Shown here piece after piece: positions 1-4,417 of a stretch of DNA of 6,680 nucleotides. This DNA comes from DATFPK01 sp035264885 (GTDB taxonomy: Bacteria > Actinomycetota > Thermoleophilia > Solirubrobacterales > 70-9), in assembly GCA_035264885.1 (NCBI GenBank), contig DATFPK010000131.1, positions 1 through 6,680 of the forward strand. The letters run 5' to 3'. Both the position numbers and the translations under genes were made by a program. The notes under the pieces were generated by a model. The model ran no database searches. It saw only the letters and a program-made list of their open reading frames with translations, and had not been told where the DNA came from. Each line of letters starts with the position of its first letter. Position 1 is the first letter of the stretch.

Positions 1-120
1 GAGCGGCTGATCGAGGCGTCGAGAACGGCACAGGAAATCCTCGGCCGCCCGCTGGGCGCCCACGTCCTGCGGGCCGGCCCGGTCGACTGGACCGGCGGCG
101 CCGAGGCCCGGCGCGCCTAG
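1..120 (+). CDS. 3' end of a possible hydroxymethylglutaryl-CoA lyase (partial)
   Basis: Only the last 39 codons and the TAG stop (118-120) are present; the reading frame is open from base 1. The visible tail contains ERLIEASRTAQEILGRPL and then GAHVLRAG, an amphipathic helix followed by a short basic segment. This matches, from memory, the C-terminal helix of HMG-CoA lyase, which has the pattern LxxLLEAGxxIxxxLxRxxxSKVAxA. That enzyme cleaves HMG-CoA to acetyl-CoA and acetoacetate in leucine breakdown. The TIM-barrel core and metal ligands lie outside the window, so the call rests on a short tail plus context: an MCC-like carboxyltransferase and an acetoacetyl-CoA synthetase lie downstream. 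Another enzyme with a similar C-terminal helix remains possible. The stop overlaps the stop of the convergent gene at 117-524. Confidence 0.45.
   Translation, partial: ERLIEASRTAQEILGRPLGAHVLRAGPVDWTGGAEARRA
117..120. other. Palindromic CTAG shared by two convergent stop codons
   Basis: Bases 117-120 read CTAG. On the plus strand TAG at 118-120 ends the possible HMG-CoA lyase; on the minus strand TAG (117-119) ends the six-cysteine secreted protein. The two genes therefore overlap tail to tail by exactly 4 bp, with no space for a dedicated terminator between them. Confidence 0.85.
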
Positions 121-524
121 AACCGCCGCGCTCGCTCGCGCGAGAGCTTGAAGCCGTGCTTGTTCCGCACGTTGACGCAGCGCATCCCGTCGGTCCGGCT
201 GACGCACTTGAACCGGCCCCGCTTCACCGACTTCCCATAGCCGAGCCTGCGGCCGATCCCGAACAGCGAGTCGCCGGCGCAGAAGAAGCGACCCGGGCCG
301 CGCTTGCCGAGAGTCAACCCGTAGCCCCAGTCCTGCCTGCACGCCTTCGGCTTCGGCGGCGGCCGCCAGTCGCGCTCGCGGATGTCGCACCTCGCCCCCT
401 GCCGCGAGACGCCGCAGGCGATGTTGCCGCTGGGGGAGTGGAAGAAGACCGCGGCCGCCGCCGGCTCCGCCACGACGGCCACGGCCAGCACCGCCGCGAA
501 CGCGAAGATCGGCGATCGACGCAT
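117..524 (-). CDS. Small secreted six-cysteine protein (DUF6636-like)
   Basis: The product is 135 aa. A signal peptide is clear: MRRS, a hydrophobic core at residues 5-19, and an AAAA stretch at 22-25 as the likely signal peptidase I site. The mature part is strongly basic and has six cysteines (C37, C46, C62, C82, C107, C116), which could form three disulfides outside the cell. The motif SPSGNIAC, then RCDI, PPPKP, CxxDWG, FxCAGDS, YG, GRFxC, GMRCxN and HGFxLSR resembles the uncharacterised actinobacterial family that I recall as DUF6636; function unknown. The ATG at 522-524 is chosen because GAAGG lies 7 nt upstream and the signal peptide begins there. An upstream in-frame start at 578 would add 18 arginine-rich residues and run into the divergent gene. 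Its start is 17 bp from that of the divergent NTF2-like gene. Confidence 0.8.
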   Translation of the reverse strand: MRRSPIFAFAAVLAVAVVAEPAAAAVFFHSPSGNIACGVSRQGARCDIRERDWRPPPKPKACRQDWGYGLTLGKRGPGRFFCAGDSLFGIGRRLGYGKSVKRGRFKCVSRTDGMRCVNVRNKHGFKLSRERARRF

Positions 525-528
525 CGAA

Positions 529-534
529 TAGCCT
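529..534 (+). promoter_or_regulatory. Possible -10 element (TAGCCT) for a leaderless GTG start
   Basis: TAGCCT fits the TANNNT form of actinobacterial -10 elements and lies 7 nt before the GTG at 542. That is the spacing expected if transcription begins at the start codon. There is no recognisable Shine-Dalgarno before this GTG, which fits a leaderless transcript. No convincing -35 is seen. The same bases, read on the minus strand, supply the GAAGG ribosome binding site of the divergent gene, so the hexamer may be coincidental. Confidence 0.3.
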
Positions 535-541
535 TCGCCCC

Positions 542-919
542 GTGAAGAGCGACTCCTTCCGCGCCGCCGCCGAGGCAAAGGACTTCTCCGCCGCGGACGA
601 CCTCTTCAGCGAGGACGTCACGTTCCGAAGCCCCGTGGTCTTCAAGCCGTACGAGGGCCGCGAGACACTCAAGGTTCTCCTGGGCGCGGTGGTCCAGGTG
701 TTCCAGGACTTCCGTTACGCGGAGCACGTGGAGACCGGTGACACCGCCGTGCTGATGTTCGAGGCGCGGGTCCGCGATCGCGACGTCCAGGGGGTCGACA
801 TCCTCCGCTTCGGCCCCGACGGCCGAATCCACCAGATGATCGTCATGGTCCGTCCGCTGAGCGGCGTCAACGCGCTTGCCGAGGAGATGGGCCGCCTGCT
901 CGAAGCCGCCACCGGTTGA
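542..919 (+). CDS. NTF2/SnoaL-like family protein
   Basis: The product is a 125-aa cytoplasmic protein of the alpha+beta barrel NTF2/SnoaL-like type. An N-terminal helix (residues 3-12, FRAAAEAKDF) leads to LFSEDVTFRSPV, the usual first strand where the small-domain enzymes write 'DDVVFHSP'. Next come the EGRE turn (38-41) and helix, then long strands at 56-63, 68-79 and 84-105, including GVDILRFGPDGRI. This fold serves as isomerase, hydratase, cyclase or simple ligand-binding protein. No substrate can be read from the sequence and no clear catalytic Asp/His pair stands out. GTG at 542 is the first start in frame and places the domain correctly, but lacks a clear ribosome binding site. It is the first gene of the plus-strand run, 49 bp before the dehydrogenase. 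Confidence 0.8.
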   Translation: MKSDSFRAAAEAKDFSAADDLFSEDVTFRSPVVFKPYEGRETLKVLLGAVVQVFQDFRYAEHVETGDTAVLMFEARVRDRDVQGVDILRFGPDGRIHQMIVMVRPLSGVNALAEEMGRLLEAATG

Positions 920-920
920 C

Positions 921-939
921 GGCGGGTAGCCTCCCCGCC
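921..939 (+). promoter_or_regulatory. GC-rich hairpin after the NTF2-like gene, with TAGCCT in its loop
   Basis: GGCGGG (921-926) pairs perfectly with CCCGCC (934-939) across a 7-nt loop, starting one base after the TGA at 917-919. There is no T tract, so it is not a canonical intrinsic terminator; it could protect the upstream message or attenuate read-through. The loop contains TAGCCT (927-932), a TANNNT hexamer that could instead be the -10 of a promoter for the dehydrogenase gene. The sequence alone does not decide between these. Confidence 0.3.
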
Positions 940-968
940 CCGCGGACACGAGGAAGGGAGCAGCACCG

Positions 969-1844
969 GTGGAGATTCAGAAGGTGGGCGTCGTCGGCTG
1001 CGGCCTGATGGGGCACGGGATCACACAGATCTGCGCGCAGGCCGGCTGGGACGTCGTCGTCCGCGAGGTCGACCAGGAGAAGCTCGACAAGGGCCTCGGC
1101 AAGATCGAGAAGCAGCTGGCGCGGGCGGTCGACAAGGGCAAGCTCGACCAGGGCGACGCCGACACCATCCGCGGCCGGATCCAGGGGACGCTCGACTACT
1201 CCGACCTCGCCGACTGCGACCTCGTGATCGAGGCGATCATCGAGGACCTCGACCGCAAGCTCCAGATGTGGCGCGAGCTCGACGGGATCGTCAAGGAAGA
1301 CGCGGTCTTCGCCACCAACACCTCTTCGCTCTCCGTCGCCGACCAGGCGGCCGCGACCGGCCGGTCCCAGCGCTTTCTCGGGCTCCACTTCTTCAATCCC
1401 GCACAGGTGATGCCGTTGCTCGAGGTCGTCCGCGCCGAGCAGACCGACGGCGAGGCCTACGACCACGGCTTCGAGGTCGGCGAGAAGCTCGGCAAGACGA
1501 CCGTCGCCGCCAACGACAACCGCGGCTTCATCGTCAACCGGTTGCTCGTTCCCTACATGCTCGACGCGATCCGGGCCCACGAGCAGGGCGTGGGCTCGGT
1601 CGAGGACATCGACCGCGGGATGATCGCCGGGGCCAGCCACCCGATGGGGCCGCTGACCTTGGCCGACTTCGTCGGGCTCGACACGCTGGCGTCGATCGCC
1701 GACGTGATGGTTGATGCCTACGGCGAGGAACGCTTTGCCCAGCCGGAGACGCTGCGGCGGCTGGTGGGCGAGGGGAACCATGGCCGCAAGTCGGGGCGCG
1801 GGTTCTACGACTACTCCGGCGACAAGCCGGTACCAGCCCTGTAA
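969..1844 (+). CDS. 3-hydroxybutyryl-CoA / 3-hydroxyacyl-CoA dehydrogenase
   Basis: The enzyme oxidises (S)-3-hydroxyacyl-CoA to 3-oxoacyl-CoA with NAD(P)+, or the reverse, in the cytoplasm. At 291 aa it has the usual single-function length (FadB2/Hbd/PaaH type), with no hydratase domain fused. The Rossmann domain opens with the nucleotide loop GCGLMG (10-15), and VIEAI (86-90) follows. The catalytic set is intact: S119 in NTSS, H140 in HFFNP, E152, and N190 in FIVNR. These keep the spacing of the human enzyme's Ser137/His158/Glu170/Asn208. The C-terminal domain carries SHPMGP (223-228), the substrate-binding segment, and ends with GRKSGRGFYDY (272-282). GTG at 969 is supported by AGGAAGGGAG at 951-960. 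The short 3-hydroxybutyryl-CoA is the likely substrate given the acetoacetate genes nearby, but chain length cannot be read from sequence. Confidence 0.93.
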   Translation: MEIQKVGVVGCGLMGHGITQICAQAGWDVVVREVDQEKLDKGLGKIEKQLARAVDKGKLDQGDADTIRGRIQGTLDYSDLADCDLVIEAIIEDLDRKLQMWRELDGIVKEDAVFATNTSSLSVADQAAATGRSQRFLGLHFFNPAQVMPLLEVVRAEQTDGEAYDHGFEVGEKLGKTTVAANDNRGFIVNRLLVPYMLDAIRAHEQGVGSVEDIDRGMIAGASHPMGPLTLADFVGLDTLASIADVMVDAYGEERFAQPETLRRLVGEGNHGRKSGRGFYDYSGDKPVPAL

Positions 1845-1846
1845 GA

Positions 1847-1867
1847 CTCTCGGCACCCGCCCGAGAG
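1847..1867 (+). promoter_or_regulatory. Hairpin touching the DivIVA ribosome binding site
   Basis: CTCTCGG (1847-1853) and CCGAGAG (1861-1867) form a perfect 7-bp stem with a 7-nt loop, two bases after the dehydrogenase stop. The 3' arm ends inside the AGGAGG ribosome binding site (1866-1871) and covers its first two bases. It could moderate translation of the DivIVA gene or protect the 3' end of the upstream message. No T run follows, so termination is unlikely. The pairing is directly visible; the role is inference. Confidence 0.45.
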
Positions 1868-1871
1868 GAGG
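1866..1871 (+). promoter_or_regulatory. Strong ribosome binding site fixing the DivIVA-domain start
   Basis: AGGAGG, 4 nt before the ATG at 1876, is the anti-16S consensus. It fixes the start at 1876 rather than the in-frame ATG at 1711, which lies inside the dehydrogenase gene and would add 55 residues with no family resemblance. Confidence 0.8.
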
Positions 1872-1875
1872 GAGC

Positions 1876-2649
1876 ATGGAGCAGGACCACATCGACCGGA
1901 TTCGCAGCGCCACCTTCAACCAGGTGCGGCGTGGCTACGACCGGCGCGAAGTGGATTCCTTCCTCCAGCGCGTCGCCGACTGGCTGGAGGGCGGTGGCGA
2001 CGACGAGGCTCAGAGCGAGGTCCTCCAGCGCGAGCTCGAGCGGGTCGGCCAGCAGACGGCCCAGGTCCTGCGAGCCGCGGGCGAGGCGGCGGCGGCGATC
2101 AAGGCCGATGCGATGGACGAGGCGCGGGAGGTCGTCGACGACGCTCGGATCCAGGCCAACGCCGCGCGGATCGAGGCCGACCGCTACTCCGATGCGACGC
2201 GTGCGGAAGCCGACGAGTACGCGCAGCGGACCCGCGGACAGGCCGACTCGTATGCGAGCGAGAGGCGCGAGGACGTCGACTCCTACGACGAGCGGACGCG
2301 AACCGACGCCGACGCGTACGCCGGCCAAACCCGCGAGGCGGCCGAGGCGCACGTCGAGGAGCTGATCGGCGAGGCCGAGCGCAAGGCTGAAGAGCGGTTG
2401 GGCGCTGCCGAGACGAAGTCGGAATCGATGCTCGCCGGTGCGCGCAAACGGCGGGAGGACCTGGAAAAGGTGCTGTCCGACCTCGAGGCGCGCCGGGATG
2501 GGCTGCTCGACGAGCTCGAGCGGCTGGCCGGGTCGCTGACCGGGATCGGCAGCCGGCATCGCCGCGAAGCGGCGCCGGAGGGCAACGGCGCGCCGGATCA
2601 GAGGGCCGAGGAGCCGTCCGAGGAGCCGGCCGAGGCGAAGCGGAGTTGA
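1876..2649 (+). CDS. DivIVA-domain coiled-coil protein with 11-residue repeats
   Basis: The product is 257 aa. Residues 7-38 are a DivIVA-type N-terminal domain: IRSATFNQ, then RRGYDRREVDSFLQRV, matching the RGYDxxEVDxFL signature of DivIVA/Wag31. Residues 45-225 are a nearly unbroken charged helix. Residues 99-153 are five consecutive 11-residue repeats of the form xxADxYxxxTR, with three looser copies to 186. The C-terminus (230-257) is a Pro/Glu-rich disordered tail. There is no signal peptide or membrane segment, so it is cytoplasmic and probably polymerises; DivIVA proteins bind curved membrane and organise polar growth or division. Streptomyces Scy and FilP are related in style through hendecad-based coiled coils. 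It is not a clear orthologue of Wag31. The setting is odd: 31 bp after a dehydrogenase gene, with its TGA overlapping the TTG start of the carboxyltransferase. Confidence 0.85.
   Translation: MEQDHIDRIRSATFNQVRRGYDRREVDSFLQRVADWLEGGGDDEAQSEVLQRELERVGQQTAQVLRAAGEAAAAIKADAMDEAREVVDDARIQANAARIEADRYSDATRAEADEYAQRTRGQADSYASERREDVDSYDERTRTDADAYAGQTREAAEAHVEELIGEAERKAEERLGAAETKSESMLAGARKRREDLEKVLSDLEARRDGLLDELERLAGSLTGIGSRHRREAAPEGNGAPDQRAEEPSEEPAEAKRS
2170..2433 (+). repeat. 33-bp-periodic coding repeat (hendecads) in the DivIVA-domain gene
   Basis: Eight successive 33-bp units encode residues 99-186 of the DivIVA-domain protein. The first five (2170-2334) share Tyr at repeat position 6 (Y104, Y115, Y126, Y137, Y148) and Arg at position 11 (R109, R120, R131, R142, R153), with Asp at position 4 in each. 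The last three keep the 11-residue phase, but Tyr becomes His or Lys and Arg becomes Ile or Leu. The DNA copies have diverged, so this is a protein-level repeat rather than a recent tandem duplication. Confidence 0.8.
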
Positions 2650-4166
2650 CGGACGTCGACTCGGCGCTGTCGGCCGCGCTGGGCGGCGGGCCGGAGCGCC
2701 ACCACGAGAAAGTCGCCGAGCAGGGCAAGCTGGAGGTGCGCGAGCGGGTCGGCCGCCTCGTCGATCCGGAGTCCTTCGCCGAGGAGGCGCTGCTCGCCAA
2801 CTGGGAGAAGGAGGGGCTGGGCGCCGACGGCGTGGTCACCGGCCTGGCTCTGGTCGGCGGGCGGCGAGTCGCGCTGATGGCCAACGACCCCACCGTGAAG
2901 GCCGGTTCATGGGGCCCGAAGACGGTGGAGAAGATCCTCCGAATCCAGGAACGGGCGGTGGCGCTGCGGATCCCGATGGTCTACCTGGTCGACTCGGCTG
3001 GGGCGCGGATCACCGAGCAGGTTCAGATGTTCCCCGGGCGGCGTGGAGCCGGCCGGATCTTCTACAACGAGGTCAAGCTCTCCGGACAGGTGCCGCAGGT
3101 CTGCATCCTGTTCGGCCCGAGCGCCGCGGGAGGCGCGTACATCCCCGCCTTCTGCGACGTCGTGATCATGCGCGAGGGCAACGCCTCGATGTATCTGGGG
3201 TCGCCGCGGATGGCCGAGATGGTCATCGGCGAGAAGGTGACGCTCGAGGAGATGGGCGGGGCGAAGATGCACACGGGGGTCTCGGGCTGCGGCCATTTCC
3301 TTGCCGAGAGCGACGAGGAGGCTGTCGACCTGGCAAAGCGCTACCTCGGCTACATGCCGGCCAACTGGCGCGAGAAGCCTCCCGGCGCGCCGCCGACCGA
3401 CCCGTCGTCGGACCAGCCGATCGTCGACATCGTCCCCGCCGACGAGAACCAGCCGTTCGACATGCGCGAGGTGCTCGACTCCCTGCTCGACGGCGAGTCC
3501 TTCCTCGAGGTCCACGCTCGCTGGGCGAAGGAGCTGATCGTCGGCTATGGCCGGCTCGACGGCGGGGTGGTCGGCGTCGTGGCCAACCAGCCGCGGCAGA
3601 AGGGCGGCGTCCTGTTCGTCGATTCGGCCGACAAGGCCGCTCGCTTCATCCAGACGTGCAACGCGTTCAACGTGCCGCTCCTGTTCCTCGCCGACGTGCC
3701 CGGCTTCATGATCGGCACGGCCGTCGAGCGCCAGGGCATCATCCGCCACGGCGCGAAGATGATCAGCGCTGTCTCCGAGGCCACGGTGCCGAAGCTCTCG
3801 GTGATCGTCCGCAAGGCCTACGGCGCCGGCCTCTACGCGATGTCCGGACCGGCGTTCGAGCCCGACTCCTGCATCGCGCTACCGACCGCGTCGATTGCCG
3901 TGATGGGCCCGCAGGCGGCGGTCAACGCGGTCTTCTACAACCAGATCCAGGCGCTCGAGGACGAAGAGGAGAGGCAGCGCTTCGTCGCCGAGCGGCGTGT
4001 CGAGTACGCGGAGGACATCGACATCCTCCACCTCGCGTCCGAGCTGGTCGTCGACGCCGTCGTGCAGCCGGCGGACCTGCGCGCCGAGTTGATCCGCCGG
4101 TTCGCGGCCACCGCGAGCAAGGATCGCTCGTTCGCCGAGAAGCGGAACCCGGTCACTCCGGCGTAG
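2646..4166 (+). CDS. Acyl-CoA carboxylase carboxyltransferase (beta) subunit, MCC-like
   Basis: The 506-aa enzyme moves a carboxyl group from carboxybiotin to an acyl-CoA. It has the two crotonase-fold halves of the family and no zinc finger. The N-half (about 28-240) runs from GKLEVRERV through DSAGARI (116-122) and FPGRRGAGRIFYNEV to the first oxyanion loop SAAGGAYIPA (159-168). The C-half (about 260-500) has ADVPGFMIGTAVERQGIIRHGAK as its core and the second loop KAYGAGLYAM (390-399). It mixes PCC-like (RHGAK, VRKAYG) and MCC-like (GRIFYN, AGGAYIPA, PGFMIG) motifs. From memory it most resembles the Bacillus YngE group, which sits in a leucine-degradation-type operon with HMG-CoA lyase. Methylcrotonyl-CoA is the favoured substrate, unproven. 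The TTG start (2646) overlaps the DivIVA TGA; the next candidate, GTG at residue 31, would remove the conserved GKL. The biotin-carrying alpha subunit is not in the window. Confidence 0.92.
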   Translation: MTDVDSALSAALGGGPERHHEKVAEQGKLEVRERVGRLVDPESFAEEALLANWEKEGLGADGVVTGLALVGGRRVALMANDPTVKAGSWGPKTVEKILRIQERAVALRIPMVYLVDSAGARITEQVQMFPGRRGAGRIFYNEVKLSGQVPQVCILFGPSAAGGAYIPAFCDVVIMREGNASMYLGSPRMAEMVIGEKVTLEEMGGAKMHTGVSGCGHFLAESDEEAVDLAKRYLGYMPANWREKPPGAPPTDPSSDQPIVDIVPADENQPFDMREVLDSLLDGESFLEVHARWAKELIVGYGRLDGGVVGVVANQPRQKGGVLFVDSADKAARFIQTCNAFNVPLLFLADVPGFMIGTAVERQGIIRHGAKMISAVSEATVPKLSVIVRKAYGAGLYAMSGPAFEPDSCIALPTASIAVMGPQAAVNAVFYNQIQALEDEEERQRFVAERRVEYAEDIDILHLASELVVDAVVQPADLRAELIRRFAATASKDRSFAEKRNPVTPA

Positions 4167-4167
4167 A

Positions 4168-4203
4168 CGGACGACCTGGTCCGCGGTTTACGTCGCCGCT
4201 TTT
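4168..4203 (+). terminator. Weak terminator-like structure after the carboxyltransferase gene
   Basis: CGGAC (4168-4172) pairs with GTCCG (4179-4183) across 6 nt, immediately after the TAG at 4164-4166. An alternative short stem, GCGG (4183-4186) with CCGC (4196-4199), is followed by TTTT (4200-4203). Stems of 4-5 bp are weak and the two compete at base 4183. This may cause partial termination and so lower expression of the 58-aa gene downstream, or it may be chance in GC-rich DNA. Confidence 0.2.
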
Positions 4204-4230
4204 GGGTAGGCGGGTACGGGACCCCGACAC

Positions 4231-4236
4231 AGGAGG
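4231..4236 (+). promoter_or_regulatory. Consensus ribosome binding site of the 58-aa gene
   Basis: AGGAGG lies 4 nt before the ATG at 4241. It is the main evidence that the short, low-complexity frame is a translated gene and not a by-product of GC-rich sequence. Confidence 0.75.
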
Positions 4237-4240
4237 AGAA

Positions 4241-4417
4241 ATGTTCGAGTCCGAGGAGACACCGCAGCAGCCGCCGAGCGAGCCGGCCGAGGGCGGCGGC
4301 GAGGGCGGAGGCGGCAGCGACGCGCCGTCGCCGACGGAACCGCCTGAGAACCCGCCCGCCGACGACGAATCGGTCGCTCAGGGCGAGGAGAACCTCGAAA
4401 AGGTGGTCGGCAACTAG
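4241..4417 (+). CDS. 58-aa acidic, disordered small protein of unknown function
   Basis: The product starts MFESEETPQQ and ends EENLEKVVGN. It contains 15 acidic residues against one lysine, ten prolines and nine glycines, with no cysteine, arginine or hydrophobic segment. It should therefore be soluble and unstructured, except perhaps the last ten residues, which could form a short helix or a binding tail. A consensus AGGAGG precedes the ATG. It starts 74 bp after the carboxyltransferase gene and ends in the CTAG shared with the convergent synthetase gene. I do not recognise a family. Small epsilon subunits of actinobacterial acyl-CoA carboxylases are encoded beside beta subunits and are of similar size, but the VVRGxPTPEE-type motif I would expect of them is absent, so position alone is no proof. 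Confidence 0.65.
   Translation: MFESEETPQQPPSEPAEGGGEGGGGSDAPSPTEPPENPPADDESVAQGEENLEKVVGN
4414..4417. other. Second palindromic CTAG shared by convergent stop codons
   Basis: Bases 4414-4417 read CTAG. TAG at 4415-4417 ends the 58-aa gene on the plus strand, and the minus-strand TAG (4414-4416) ends acetoacetyl-CoA synthetase. It is the same 4-bp tail-to-tail arrangement as at 117-120. Confidence 0.85.

Noticed and set aside
1711..1875. N-terminal extension of the DivIVA-domain protein from an ATG at 1711
   Set aside because: The extra 55 residues are out-of-frame dehydrogenase sequence; AGGAGG and the DivIVA motif both place the start at 1876.
867..1919. 350-codon minus-strand open frame opposite the dehydrogenase gene
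   Set aside because: It is the mirror frame of a well-supported gene, with Val/Leu/Asp-rich composition and no recognisable domain; the plus-strand frame has all catalytic residues.
1534..2559. 341-codon minus-strand open frame opposite the DivIVA-domain gene
   Set aside because: Its apparent repeat is the complement of the hendecad-coding repeat; it crosses two real plus-strand genes and has no ribosome binding site or family resemblance.
4187..4220. Possible promoter for the 58-aa gene (TTTACG with TAGGCG or TACGGG)
   Set aside because: The hexamers match the consensus poorly and the spacings (14 or 22 bp) are wrong; GGGTA occurring twice here looks like chance.
2909..4417. 502-codon open frame overlapping the carboxyltransferase and ending with the 58-aa protein
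   Set aside because: Over the carboxyltransferase it is an Arg/Gly/Pro-rich out-of-frame reading typical of high-G+C DNA. Only its last 58 codons, which have their own ribosome binding site, are credible.
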